NCBI RefSeq assembly: GCF_016756495.1 | Contig: NZ_AP023243.1 | Location: 1,864,501-1,928,500 of the forward strand | DNA length: 64,000 nt | Source: Mesorhizobium sp. 113-3-3 | GTDB taxonomy: Bacteria > Pseudomonadota > Alphaproteobacteria > Rhizobiales > Rhizobiaceae | Reading direction: 5' to 3' | Notes under the pieces: generated by a model | Told to the model about the DNA's origin: nothing | Database searches by the model: none | The model's input: only the letters and a program-made list of their open reading frames with translations | Made by a program: the position numbers and the translations under genes | Part shown: positions 41,012 to 50,235 of the stretch, one piece after another | Layout: every line of letters starts with the position of its first letter | Numbering within the stretch: the stretch's first letter is position 1

Positions 41012-43282
41012 ATGGCGAACCGCAGAGACAGCCGCATCGAGCCCAGTTTCGAGGGACCGCCACAGGCGCGATCCCAGCCGGGTCTTTCGGTGAGCGAGGA
41101 GGACCGCGTCGTGCCGAGCAACCGCAAAGCCTCCGCCAAACGCAAATCGTCGAAGGCGAAATCGTCGCGCGGCGGGCGTGGCAGGAGCCGGCGCGGACTG
41201 TTCGGCGTGCTCGGCCGACTGTTCTACTGGTGCTTCGTGCTCGCCATCTGGGGCGGCATCGCGGTTGCGGGCGTCGTCATCTATTACGGCGCCAAGATGC
41301 CGGCGGCCACGACCTGGTCGATCCCCGACCGCGCCCCCAACATCAAGATCGTTTCGGCCGATGGCCAGTTGCTCGCCAATCGCGGCATGAGCGGCGGCGA
41401 AGCTGTCGGCCTGCACGAAATGTCGCCCTACATTCCCGAAGCTGTCATCGCCATCGAGGACCGCAGGTTCTATTCGCATTTCGGCGTCGATCCGATCGGC
41501 CTGTCGCGCGCCATGGTGACCAACCTTCTGGGCGGGCATTTTTCGCAGGGCGGTTCGACGCTGACGCAGCAATTGGCGAAAAACCTGTTCCTGAAGCCCG
41601 ACCGCACGCTGGAGCGCAAGGTGCAGGAGGTGCTGCTGGCGCTTTGGCTGGAGCACAAGCACACCAAGGACCAGATCCTCGAAATGTACCTCAACCGGGT
41701 CTATTTCGGCTCCGGCGCCTTTGGCGTCGAGGCGGCTTCGCGGCGCTATTTCGGCAAGAGCGCGCGCGACGTAACGCTCTCGGAAGCAGCGCTGCTTGCG
41801 GGCTTGCTTAAAGCCCCATCGCGGCTGTCGCCGGCGCGCGATCCCAAGGCCGCGGAGGAGCGTTCGCAGCTCGTGCTCGCGGCCATGCGCGAAGAGGGCA
41901 AGATCAGCGACAAGGAGCTGAAGACGGCACTCAGCGCGCCGGCGACGCGCGCGCCGTCCTACTGGACCGGCTCGGAAAACTATGTCGCCGACACCATCAT
42001 GGAAGAACTGCCCGACCTGATCGGCGACGTGCGCGGCGACATCGTGATCGACTCCACCGTCGACTTGAACCTGCAGAAGCTGGCCGAACAGTCGATCCGC
42101 CGGCTGATCGACGAAAGCGGCAAGAAGCTCAACGTCACCCAGGGCGCATTGGTGTCGATCGACGATTCCGGCGCGGTGCGCGCCATGGTCGGCGGCTACG
42201 ACTATTCGACCAGCCAGTTCGACCGCGCCTCGGAGGCGCGCCGCCAGCCCGGCTCGGCGTTCAAGCCGTTCGTCTACATGGCGGCACTGGAAGCCGGCCG
42301 CACGCCCGACAGCATTCGCAACGACGCGCCGATCAAGATCGGCAACTGGACGCCGGACAATTACGGCGGCAAGTATTTTGGCAAGGTGACGCTGGCGACG
42401 GCGCTGGCCAAGTCGCTGAACTCGGTCGCCGCGCAGCTGACCATGGAGGTCGGGCCGAACGCGGTGGTGGAGGCGGCGCACCGCATGGGCATCCTGTCCG
42501 AACTGCAGGCCAACACCTCGATCGCGCTCGGCACCTCGGAAGTGACGCCGCTGGAGCTGACCTCGGCCTATGTGCCGTTCGCCAATGGCGGCTACAAGCC
42601 CGACATCCACTTCATCCGCCGCATCACGACCGCCGAGGGCAAGGTGCTCTACGACAGTGGCGGCGGCAGCGCGCCGCGTGTGGTGAAACCCGAGATCGTC
42701 GGCATGATGAATTCGATGATGACCGGCACCGTCGAGGTCGGCACAGCCAAGAAGGCGGCCTTCGCCTGGCCGTCGGCCGGCAAGACCGGCACCAGCCAGA
42801 ATTCGCGCGATGCCTGGTTCGTCGGCTACACCGCCAATCTCACCACCGGGGTGTGGTTCGGCAATGATGACGGCACGGCGATGAAGAAGGTCACCGGCGG
42901 CGCGCTGCCGGCGCAGGCCTGGCACGAATTCATGGTCGCCGCCCACGAGGGCGTGCCGGTGCGGCCGCTGCCTGGCACCTGGAAGTCGACACCGGCCGAT
43001 ACGATCGTGCCCGACGACATACCCTCGGTCGACAACAACCAGCCGGCGCCGGTTCTGTCGGTGTCAGTCGGCCAGCCGGCGCCGACCGCGCAGGCAACCC
43101 AGGCGCCCGCGCCGGCCCGCGTGGCTCGGCCTTCCCAGACCGTCGATGCCGATGGCTTCAACATGCCGGCTGATGACGGCACCACCGCTTCGGTCGGCCA
43201 TCCGGTGCCGCCGGGCGATGTTGGCGGTCCGCTGAAGAAGAAGAAACAGACCTCGATCCTGGATATTCTGGGCGGCGGCTGA
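41012..43282 (+). CDS. Bifunctional penicillin-binding protein, PBP1A family
   Basis: 756 residues. A basic cytoplasmic tail (1-75) precedes one membrane anchor (RLFYWCFVLAIWGGIAVAGVVIYYG). The GT51 glycosyltransferase domain has EDRRFYSHFGVDP with the catalytic Glu, GGSTLTQQLAKNLFL and LEMYLNRVYFG. The transpeptidase domain has the active-site Ser in PGSAFKPF, SLNSVAA (SxN) and KTGTSQ. A Pro/Ala-rich C-terminal tail of about 90 residues ends LKKKKQTSILDILGGG. It polymerises and cross-links peptidoglycan. A CtrA-like site upstream suggests cell-cycle timing. Confidence 0.95.
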   Translation: MANRRDSRIEPSFEGPPQARSQPGLSVSEEDRVVPSNRKASAKRKSSKAKSSRGGRGRSRRGLFGVLGRLFYWCFVLAIWGGIAVAGVVIYYGAKMPAATTWSIPDRAPNIKIVSADGQLLANRGMSGGEAVGLHEMSPYIPEAVIAIEDRRFYSHFGVDPIGLSRAMVTNLLGGHFSQGGSTLTQQLAKNLFLKPDRTLERKVQEVLLALWLEHKHTKDQILEMYLNRVYFGSGAFGVEAASRRYFGKSARDVTLSEAALLAGLLKAPSRLSPARDPKAAEERSQLVLAAMREEGKISDKELKTALSAPATRAPSYWTGSENYVADTIMEELPDLIGDVRGDIVIDSTVDLNLQKLAEQSIRRLIDESGKKLNVTQGALVSIDDSGAVRAMVGGYDYSTSQFDRASEARRQPGSAFKPFVYMAALEAGRTPDSIRNDAPIKIGNWTPDNYGGKYFGKVTLATALAKSLNSVAAQLTMEVGPNAVVEAAHRMGILSELQANTSIALGTSEVTPLELTSAYVPFANGGYKPDIHFIRRITTAEGKVLYDSGGGSAPRVVKPEIVGMMNSMMTGTVEVGTAKKAAFAWPSAGKTGTSQNSRDAWFVGYTANLTTGVWFGNDDGTAMKKVTGGALPAQAWHEFMVAAHEGVPVRPLPGTWKSTPADTIVPDDIPSVDNNQPAPVLSVSVGQPAPTAQATQAPAPARVARPSQTVDADGFNMPADDGTTASVGHPVPPGDVGGPLKKKKQTSILDILGGG

Positions 43283-43372
43283 GGGCGGTAGCCCTGGCGG
43301 TTCGCAGCGGCGTCAATCCGCCTCTCGCCAGCGCCACGGTGTTCGGCTACACCTCCGGCCGGAGACCGCGAC

Positions 43373-44125
43373 ATGGCTGAACTCGACACCAGAAAAACCA
43401 TCGTGCTGACCGGCGCCAGCCGCGGCATCGGTCATGCCACGGTCAAGCGCTTTTCGCGCGAGGGCTGGCGCGTCATCACCTGTTCGCGCCAGGCCTTTGC
43501 CGAGGATTGCCCGTGGCCGGCTGGTCCGGAAGATCATATCAAGGTCGACCTCGCCGACCAGGAAGATGTCGGCATCGCCGTCTCGGAAATCCGTCACCGG
43601 CTGGAAGCGCATGGCGGCCAGCTCAACGCGCTGGTCAACAATGCCGGCATTTCGCCCAAGCTCAAGGACGGCAACAGCCGCATGAACTCGATCGACACGC
43701 CGATGCATGTCTGGCGCGACGTGTTCCAGGTCAATTTCTTCGCGCCGATCATGCTCGCGCGGGGGTTGTTCAAAGAGTTAGCCGCGGCCAAGGGCTCGAT
43801 CGTCAACGTCACCTCGATCGCCGGCACCCGCGTCCATCCTTTCGCCGGCACCGCCTATGCGACGTCGAAGGCGGCTCTCGGCTCGCTGACGCGCGAGATG
43901 GCGCATGATTTCGGGCCGCACGGCATTCGCGTGAACGCCATTGCGCCCGGCGAGATCGACACGGCGATCCTGTCGCCGGGCACGGAAAAGATCGTCGAGA
44001 CGATCCCGCTGCGGCGCCTCGGCACCACGGCGGAAGTCGCCGACATCATCTTCTTCCTGTGCTCGCAGCAGGCCTCCTATGTGACCGGCTCGGAAATCCA
44101 CATCAATGGCGGCCAGCACGTCTGA
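43373..44125 (+). CDS. SDR-family oxidoreductase
   Basis: 250 residues, a classical short-chain dehydrogenase. The cofactor motif TGASRGIG is at about 13-20, NNAG at 89-92, and the catalytic Ser148 (VTSIAG), Tyr162 and Lys166 (YATSK) are in place. The C-terminal GSEIHINGGQHV is FabG-like. The cofactor loop (CSRQAF) favours NADPH. The gene is 90 bases after PBP1A and ends nine bases before the convergent MDR reductase gene. The substrate cannot be inferred. Confidence 0.92.
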   Translation: MAELDTRKTIVLTGASRGIGHATVKRFSREGWRVITCSRQAFAEDCPWPAGPEDHIKVDLADQEDVGIAVSEIRHRLEAHGGQLNALVNNAGISPKLKDGNSRMNSIDTPMHVWRDVFQVNFFAPIMLARGLFKELAAAKGSIVNVTSIAGTRVHPFAGTAYATSKAALGSLTREMAHDFGPHGIRVNAIAPGEIDTAILSPGTEKIVETIPLRRLGTTAEVADIIFFLCSQQASYVTGSEIHINGGQHV

Positions 44126-44134
44126 ACCGGTTGC

Positions 44135-45055
44135 TTATCCAGCGATGGTGAGAACGGCCTTGCCGCTGAAGCTGCGCTGCCGCAGGGCGTCCAGGGCTTG
44201 GGCGATGTCAATCCACGGCACCGTCAAGGCGACACGGGTTTCCAGCCGGCCGGCCGCGACCAGCGCGAGCAGCGCGGCGATATCGGCGCCAATGCCTGAG
44301 CCCGACGTGTAGTAGGCGAAGGTCTGAAGCCTCGCTCCCTCATGGCCCGGAACGAACTGGCGGAAGCCGACCGGCGTGAGTTCGCCACTGCTCGAGCCGA
44401 ACATGACGATGGTGCCGCCAGGCGCGACGCGTTCGATCGCGCGGGCGAGACTTTCGCCGCCGACCGATTCGGTGATCAGCGAAAACGGCCCCTCGGCCAG
44501 CTCGATCGCCTCGACGACCTGCCCGGCTCCGAGATCGCGGAGAGCCGCGGCATGCCGGGCGGCGGCGACCACTGTCACCGAGGCGCCTTGTTCGCGGGCG
44601 ATCTGGATCTGGAAACGGCCGACCGCTCCGCTTGCGCCGGTGATCAGCACCTTTAGGCCGGCGAGGTTACCGCCATGGCGCAACGTCCTCAGCGCCGTCG
44701 TGCCCGCCACGGGGAGCGTGGCCGCCGAGACGAAACCGACCTCATCCGGCAGGACGGCGAGACGGTCGGTCGGGACGGCGACACGTTCGGCCCAGCCGGT
44801 CTCGTCGACCAGCGCTGCGACCCTTGTGCCCACGGCCGGTCCGGAGCCGTCGGCTGCCGCTCGTTCGACAATCCCGACGACGTCCTGGCCAGGTATCCAG
44901 CCATCCGGGCGTATGGTGAGCAGGCGCAGTTCGCCGCGGTTCAACGAGGTCGCGCGGACGGCGACCAGCGCTTCGTGCGCGCCAGGCTGTGGCTCGTCCA
45001 CCTCGGTGAGTTTCAACCTGGCGGCATTGTCGGAAGAGATGGTGAGGGCGAGCAT
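44135..45055 (-). CDS. Zinc-independent MDR-family (quinone oxidoreductase-like) reductase
   Basis: 306 residues with a GroES-like N-terminal domain (ATSLNRGELR, PGQDVVGIVE) and a Rossmann domain (VLITGASGAVGRFQIQIAREQG). Zinc-binding Cys clusters are absent, placing it in the quinone oxidoreductase branch that uses NADPH. It is divergent from an AraC-type regulator gene with a 100-base shared control region. That usually means induction by the substrate or a stress compound through that regulator. Substrate unknown. Confidence 0.88.
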   Translation of the reverse strand: MLALTISSDNAARLKLTEVDEPQPGAHEALVAVRATSLNRGELRLLTIRPDGWIPGQDVVGIVERAAADGSGPAVGTRVAALVDETGWAERVAVPTDRLAVLPDEVGFVSAATLPVAGTTALRTLRHGGNLAGLKVLITGASGAVGRFQIQIAREQGASVTVVAAARHAAALRDLGAGQVVEAIELAEGPFSLITESVGGESLARAIERVAPGGTIVMFGSSSGELTPVGFRQFVPGHEGARLQTFAYYTSGSGIGADIAALLALVAAGRLETRVALTVPWIDIAQALDALRQRSFSGKAVLTIAG

Positions 45056-45155
45056 GGGTACACCTTTGCCAATTGGCGAGAACGACCCGAGCCTATCGAT
45101 CTACGCGATCGAATAATCTAGATATGAAATCAATTGATCGCTAAAAGTAGTCATC

Positions 45156-45962
45156 ATGAGGCAACCCCTTCGCTACCCTTGGCTCGACTTCGATGTCGAT
45201 GACGTCCTTGCTCCTGCGATCGCCGTGCGCGTCGAGGTCACCGAAACGAAGGCCGAGGTGTCGGATCATTGGCATCGCAAAGGGCAACTCGTCTTCGCGC
45301 TCAGCGGCGGTGTCACCTGCCGCGTTCCCAGTGGCCTGTGGATGGTGCCGCCGCATTGCGGCGTTTGGGTGCCGAGCCGCATGCGGCACAGCAACATCGC
45401 GACCGCCAATGCGCGGATTTTCTTCGTCTATATCGAGCCGGGTGCTGCCGAGCTGCCGGACCGGTGCTGCACGCTTTCGATCTCACCGCTGCTGCGCGAG
45501 CTCATCATCGAACTGTCGGATTGCGCGCCTGACGACCCGAGATGCGCTTTCCTGGGAGGCGTCCTGCTGGCCGAACTGCCCGATATGCCGGTCCAGCAAC
45601 TGCATCTGCCGATCTCCTCCGAGCCGCGCCTGAAGCGGATCGCGGAGGCACTGGCGAACGATCCTGCCGACCGCAGCACGCTGTCGCAGTGGGCCAATCG
45701 TGTCGCGCTCAGCGAGAGCAGTCTTGCTCGTCTCGTCGTCAAGGAAACCGGATTGAGCTTCGGCCGCTGGCGCCAGCAATTGCATTTGATCGTTGCGATA
45801 AGGGAGTTGGCTTCGGGCGCGAGCGTTCAGCGGGTTTCGGGCGATCTCGGCTATGAGTCCGTCACCGCCTTCATCACCATGTTCAAGAAGGCGCTCGGCA
45901 AGCCGCCCGCACAGTATCTCAGCAGCATCGCACGCAATGGCGGTTCCGCATTCGCGGCGTGA
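45156..45962 (+). CDS. AraC-family regulator with cupin sensor domain
   Basis: 268 residues. The N-terminal cupin sensor is at about 25-95 (HWHRKGQLVFALSGG, VPPHCGVWVP). The two AraC helix-turn-helices are at about 165-262 (TLSQWANRVALSESSLARLV and VQRVSGDLGYESVTAFITMFKKALG followed by PPAQY). It is divergent from the MDR reductase gene, its probable target. Its stop codon directly abuts the end of the convergent antiporter gene with no spacer. Confidence 0.92.
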   Translation: MRQPLRYPWLDFDVDDVLAPAIAVRVEVTETKAEVSDHWHRKGQLVFALSGGVTCRVPSGLWMVPPHCGVWVPSRMRHSNIATANARIFFVYIEPGAAELPDRCCTLSISPLLRELIIELSDCAPDDPRCAFLGGVLLAELPDMPVQQLHLPISSEPRLKRIAEALANDPADRSTLSQWANRVALSESSLARLVVKETGLSFGRWRQQLHLIVAIRELASGASVQRVSGDLGYESVTAFITMFKKALGKPPAQYLSSIARNGGSAFAA

Positions 45963-47747
45963 TCAGGCGGCGGACGGTTCGGTCGCGGATGGCTTGTGAC
46001 CGAGCACCTCTTCCACGATGCCGCGCGCGATTTCGCGCTCGCCCATGATCACCGTGTCGGCGCCGAGCCCCTTGAGATGCTCGACCTCCGCATCGGAATG
46101 GGCGCGGGCGACGACGTTGATGCCGGGGTTGGCGGCGCGGGCCCTGAGCACGATCTGGCCTGCCTCGAACGCGTTGGGGATGGCGAGGATCAGCCGGCTG
46201 GCGCCTTCGGGATTGGCGGCGGCGAACACTTCGGCGTTGGCCGCATTGCCGGCGACGGTTTCGACACCGTCGGCTTTCAGCCTGGCCAGCGTCTTGTCGG
46301 CGTCCTCGATGACGAGGAAGGGTAGGGCTGCCTCTTTCAGCGCCGCGCCGACGAGACCGCCGACACGGCCATAGCCGATCAGGATGGCATGGCCGGCGAG
46401 TGCCGTCTTCGGCGGCGGGCCGTCTTCCTTTTTGGCTGTGGCTGCGACCGAAGCCACCTGGCCCGGTTCGGTCGCCGGACCGACCGGTTTGGCGTCCACC
46501 GGGGGCGCCGTCCTGGCGGCGCGGGCCTCCAGCCACGGCTTCATCCAGTCGATGACCATGAACATCAGCGGGTTGAGCACGATCGACAGGATGGCGCCGG
46601 CGAGGATCAGGTCGCGGCCCTGTTCGGGCAGAAGTTTTAGCCCGACGCCAAGCTCGGCCAGGATGAAGGAGAATTCGCCGATCTGGGCAAGGCTGGCGGA
46701 AATCATCAGGGCCGTCGCCAGGGGGTAGCCGAAAGCGACGACGATGACGAACGCCGCCAGCGACTTGCCGATGACGATGATGGCCAGCGTCGCCAGGATC
46801 GGCAGGCCGTTGCTGACCAGGCTGAACGGGTCGAACAGCATGCCGACCGAGACGAAGAACAGCACCGAGAAGGCATCGCGCAGCGGCAGCGATTCTTCGG
46901 CCGCACGGTGGCTGAGTTCGGATTCGCTCATGATCATGCCGGCGAAGAAGGCGCCGAGCGCCAGCGAGACGCCGAACAGTTTCGCCGCGCCGAAAGCAAC
47001 ACCGAGCGCGATGGCGAGCACCGAGAGACGAAACAGTTCGCGCGACCCGGTATGGGCAACGTAGTGCAGGATCCAGGGAATGACCCTTCGACCGACCACC
47101 AGCATGACGACGACGAAGGCGGCGACCTTGGCAAGCGTAATGCCGACGACGCCCCAGATGCCGTAGCTCGCGGGCAGCGACAGCAGGCCGCTTGCGTGCG
47201 CATCCGCTTGTTCCTGGCCGCCCAGCACGCCGGCAAGGGCCGGCAGCAGCACCAGCGCCAGCACCATGGCGAGATCCTCGACGATCAGCCAGCCGACGGC
47301 GATGCGGCCGCGTTCGGTCTCGATCAGCCGGCGTTCCTGGAGCGCGCGCAGCAGCACCACGGTCGAGGCGACCGACAGCGCCAGGCCGAACACCAGGCCA
47401 GCACCCATCGACCAGCCGAGCATCCAGGCAAGCCCGACGCCGAGCAGCGTGGCAAAGCCGATCTGGACGATGGCGCCGGGCACGGCGATGGCGCGGACCG
47501 ACAGCAGGTCCTTCAGCGAGAAATGCAGGCCGACGCCGAACATCAAGAGGATGACGCCGATCTCGGCCAGTTCATTGGCAAGGCCGGCATCGGCGACGAA
47601 ACCGGGCGTATTCGGGCCGACCAGAACGCCGGCTACGAGATAGCCGACCAGCGGCGGAATGCGGAAACGGTTGGCGAGAGCCCCGAAGACGAAAGCCAGC
47701 CCCAGACCGGCGACGATGGTGGCGATAAGGGGCGTGTCATGCGGCAT
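45963..47747 (-). CDS. ybaL: YbaL-type cation:proton antiporter (Kef/CPA2) with TrkA-N domain
   Basis: 594 residues. About 12-13 helices of the CPA2 exchanger fold (ANRFRIPPLVGYLVAGVLVGP; EIGVILLMFGVGLHFS; VGWLIVEDLAMVLALVLLP with the ion-binding Glu-Asp pair). A linker with Pro/Ala/Lys precedes a cytoplasmic TrkA-N/RCK nucleotide-binding domain (AILIGYGRVGGLVGAALKE, VIEDADKTLARL). Kef-like systems exchange potassium for protons and are often gated by electrophile conjugates. No KefG/KefF partner is next to it. Closest in layout to E. coli YbaL. Confidence 0.92.
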   Translation of the reverse strand: MPHDTPLIATIVAGLGLAFVFGALANRFRIPPLVGYLVAGVLVGPNTPGFVADAGLANELAEIGVILLMFGVGLHFSLKDLLSVRAIAVPGAIVQIGFATLLGVGLAWMLGWSMGAGLVFGLALSVASTVVLLRALQERRLIETERGRIAVGWLIVEDLAMVLALVLLPALAGVLGGQEQADAHASGLLSLPASYGIWGVVGITLAKVAAFVVVMLVVGRRVIPWILHYVAHTGSRELFRLSVLAIALGVAFGAAKLFGVSLALGAFFAGMIMSESELSHRAAEESLPLRDAFSVLFFVSVGMLFDPFSLVSNGLPILATLAIIVIGKSLAAFVIVVAFGYPLATALMISASLAQIGEFSFILAELGVGLKLLPEQGRDLILAGAILSIVLNPLMFMVIDWMKPWLEARAARTAPPVDAKPVGPATEPGQVASVAATAKKEDGPPPKTALAGHAILIGYGRVGGLVGAALKEAALPFLVIEDADKTLARLKADGVETVAGNAANAEVFAAANPEGASRLILAIPNAFEAGQIVLRARAANPGINVVARAHSDAEVEHLKGLGADTVIMGEREIARGIVEEVLGHKPSATEPSAA

Positions 47748-47961
47748 TGTCTATGGGGCGCCTTTCAAGCTGGGGATGTCGGATATGCGCCGCCCGAAGC
47801 CGCCGCCTGTTTTGCAATATGGTGGAAGGGGTGACGGTGATGCAACCCGCAAGGGTGGGAAAATCGACCGTGCGGCGGCAAAATGCTGGACCGGCGGCCG
47901 AGAGGCTGCCGGTCCGGTTTGCGCGCACTGTGGCATTGGCCCCCGATAATGGGACCAGCGG

Positions 47962-48411
47962 TCAGGCTGCTTGCAGCATGGCCTCGATTTCGGGAATGGC
48001 GTGGTTGGTCATGGTTTTTGGAATTTCAGCCGTCACCTTGTCACCGACCACCTTATGCAGCTTCTTGCGCATGGCGCCGAGCATCACCGGCGGGGCGACA
48101 AGCACGATGCTGTCGAACTCGCCGCCATGGGCGAGCTTGTAGAGGCGGGCCGCGATCTCCTCCGCAAAGCGTTCCTTGCCGATCCGATGCCAGTCGGTAT
48201 CCTCGACGGCACTGCGGTGCACCGACGGACCGTCATTGTACCGGCCGGGGCTGTCGCTTCCCTGTTCGCGGGTGGGTGGGTTCTCCTGTTCCATCACCTG
48301 CACGACCTCGAGGTTGGGAAATTTGTTGTCGCCGGCGTTCTTGAGCAAGAGCGCTTTTTCGCCGTCGGCCACCAGGACCCAGATGCCGTGCTTCAGTTTT
48401 ATTGCGTCCAT
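47962..48411 (-). CDS. Host attachment family (baeRF-type) protein
   Basis: 149 residues. The N-terminal IWVLVADGEKALLLKN and the C-terminal SIVLVAPPVMLGAMRKKL are hallmarks of the proteins annotated as required for attachment to host cells, now seen as bacterial relatives of archaeo-eukaryotic release factor domain proteins (baeRF). The middle segment (SPGRYNDGPSVHRSAVEDTDWHR) is conserved in the group. A near-perfect EcfG promoter lies about 30-60 bases upstream on the minus strand, placing it in the general stress regulon. The biochemical role is unknown. Confidence 0.88.
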   Translation of the reverse strand: MDAIKLKHGIWVLVADGEKALLLKNAGDNKFPNLEVVQVMEQENPPTREQGSDSPGRYNDGPSVHRSAVEDTDWHRIGKERFAEEIAARLYKLAHGGEFDSIVLVAPPVMLGAMRKKLHKVVGDKVTAEIPKTMTNHAIPEIEAMLQAA

Positions 48412-48444
48412 GAAAGCGCTCCTTTTGATGAGTGGCTACGCTTC

Positions 48445-48472
48445 GGAACGCGTTTCAACCCGGCAACGTTCC
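48445..48472 (-). promoter_or_regulatory. Bidirectional EcfG-type stress promoter
   Basis: On the minus strand GGAAC (48472-48468) and CGTT (48450-48447) are 17 bases apart, in position to start about 27 bases before the baeRF-type gene. The plus strand reads GGAAC (48445-48449) and CGTT (48467-48470), also with N17. The site is therefore symmetric and could drive both strands; the plus direction would run toward the sulfite operon. Confidence 0.72.
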
Positions 48473-48532
48473 AATCCCCCGACGGTGGAACGACGATGGC
48501 TGAAGACGCGATCCGTGCGTGGGTGACTTTAA

Positions 48533-48549
48533 TCTACCGAATTGGTAGA
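48533..48549. promoter_or_regulatory. Palindrome TCTACC-GAATT-GGTAGA upstream of the sulfite operon
   Basis: A 6-bp perfect dyad spaced by GAATT lies about 235 bases before cysG in a 372-base gap (48412-48783) that otherwise holds the EcfG site and no gene. ACC-N5-GGT dyads are typical of Rrf2-family regulators, some of which control cysteine and sulfur genes. Assignment to the cys operon is by position. Confidence 0.5.
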
Positions 48550-48783
48550 AATTAGAAAAAACTGTTTTGCGAAACAAAGGACAGGCGGCTAAAAGGACCT
48601 GAAATCAAGGCTTGTTTCAGCGGATTGACTCCGTCCATATCCTGGATGTGGAATATTTTTCTCCTGCCTTTCGCAGTTGCGAAAAAGCGATTGCCTGCCA
48701 TCGCAGGATGCGCGAGTGCTTTGCTTCTGGTTTTTCGCGCCCGGGCGTAAAACTGCGACACTGTTCCCGGATTGCTTTTTCCT

Positions 48784-50235
48784 ATGACGCAGGCCAATGC
48801 CAAGCTCAATGCCTTTCCCGTCTTCGTGCGGGTCGAGGGCGAAGCCGTGGCCATCGTCGGCGGTGGCGACGAGGCGCTCGCCAAGGCGCGGCTGATCGGA
48901 CAGTCGAGCGCGGTGCTGCGCATCATTGCCGAAAATGCCGAGCCTGAACTGCTTGCCTTCATCGCTCAGTCCGGTGCCAGCCATGTCGCGGCGGCTTATG
49001 ACGCCTCGCAGTTGGAAGGCGCGGTCATGGTGTTCGCCGCCAGCGGCGACGAGACGCTCGACCGCCGTGTGGCTGAGGACGCCCGCCGTCTGGGCATTCC
49101 CGTCAATGCCGTCGACCGGCCGGAGCTCTGCGATTTCTTCACGCCGGCGCTGGTCAATCGCGCGCCGGTCGCCATCGCCATCGGCACCGAAGGCGCCGGC
49201 CCGGTGCTTGCCCAAATGTTGCGCGGCCGCATCGACCAGATGCTGTCGCCATCGCTCGGTTCGCTGGCGACGCTCGCCGCTTCGCTGCGTGGCGCGGCCG
49301 AAAAATTGCTGCCGAAGGGCAATGCCCGCCGCCGCTTCTGGAGCAGTTTTTTCCAAGGCGCGCCTGCCCATGCCGTGGAAGCTGGCCAGCTGTCGCAGGC
49401 GCATGACGCCGCCGTGGATCTTCTGCTCTCGAACGCACCGGCTTCTGGCCACATCGCCCTGGTCGGCGCGGGTCCCGGCGCCGAGGATCTGCTGACGTTG
49501 CGGGCGCATCGCCTGCTGATGGAAGCCGATGTCATCGTCCATGACGCGCTGGTGCCGGAGGCCGTCGTCGCCATGGGCCGCCGCGATGCCGAGCGCCTGC
49601 CGGTCGGCAAACGCAAGGGGTGCCATACCAAGAGCCAGGCCGAGATCAACGCGTTGCTGGTCGAACTCGGCCAGCAGGGCAAGCGCGTGGTGCGGCTGAA
49701 GTCGGGCGATCCGCTGGTGTTCGGCCGCGCCGGCGAGGAGATGGCCGCATTGCGCGATGCCGGTATTGCCTATGAAGTGGTTCCGGGCGTCACCGCGGCC
49801 TTTGCCGCCGCCGCCGATTTCGAACTGCCGCTGACCTTGCGCGGCGTGTCCTCGTCGATGGTGTTCACCACCGGCCACGACCTCAAGGGCAATTCATTGC
49901 CCGACTGGGCCAAGCTTGCCATTTCCGGGGCCACCGTCGCCGTCTATATGGGCCGCTCGGTGGCGGCTGAAGTCGCCGGCCGGCTGATCGAGGCGGGCCT
50001 GTCGCCGGACACGGCGGTGGCCGTGGTCGAGAATGCCAGCCTTGCCAACCGTCGCCGCTTCCACGGCACGCTGGCCGACCTGCCGTCGCTGGAAGCGCGG
50101 GGCGATCTTTCCGGGCCGGTCATGACCATCATCGGCGACGCCGTCGCCGGCGCCAATTTTGAACGGTCCGAGCCGCTCGCGGCACACAGGCAAGAAGGCG
50201 CGGTCAAAGCCGCCACTGAGAAGGTTGAGCCATGA
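48784..50235 (+). CDS. cysG: Siroheme synthase CysG (trifunctional)
   Basis: 483 residues from the ATG at 48784. The N-terminal half (1-205) is the precorrin-2 dehydrogenase/sirohydrochlorin ferrochelatase module, with the Rossmann motif VAIVGGGDEALAKARL. The C-terminal half (about 220-460) is the uroporphyrinogen III methyltransferase, with VGAGPGAEDLLTLRAHRL, VVRLKSGDPLVFGR and VPGVTAAFAAAA. It makes siroheme from uroporphyrinogen III for the sulfite reductase encoded two genes downstream. It overlaps the DUF2849 gene by four bases (ATGA). Confidence 0.95.
   Translation: MTQANAKLNAFPVFVRVEGEAVAIVGGGDEALAKARLIGQSSAVLRIIAENAEPELLAFIAQSGASHVAAAYDASQLEGAVMVFAASGDETLDRRVAEDARRLGIPVNAVDRPELCDFFTPALVNRAPVAIAIGTEGAGPVLAQMLRGRIDQMLSPSLGSLATLAASLRGAAEKLLPKGNARRRFWSSFFQGAPAHAVEAGQLSQAHDAAVDLLLSNAPASGHIALVGAGPGAEDLLTLRAHRLLMEADVIVHDALVPEAVVAMGRRDAERLPVGKRKGCHTKSQAEINALLVELGQQGKRVVRLKSGDPLVFGRAGEEMAALRDAGIAYEVVPGVTAAFAAAADFELPLTLRGVSSSMVFTTGHDLKGNSLPDWAKLAISGATVAVYMGRSVAAEVAGRLIEAGLSPDTAVAVVENASLANRRRFHGTLADLPSLEARGDLSGPVMTIIGDAVAGANFERSEPLAAHRQEGAVKAATEKVEP

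Noticed and set aside
40949..42946. 665-codon minus-strand open frame opposite PBP1A
   Set aside because: Antisense to a gene with every GT51 and transpeptidase motif; Arg/His/Gly-rich shadow composition.
47748..47961. Small gene between ybaL and the baeRF-type gene
   Set aside because: Several short frames are open on both strands but none has a ribosome binding site or protein-like composition; treated as intergenic.
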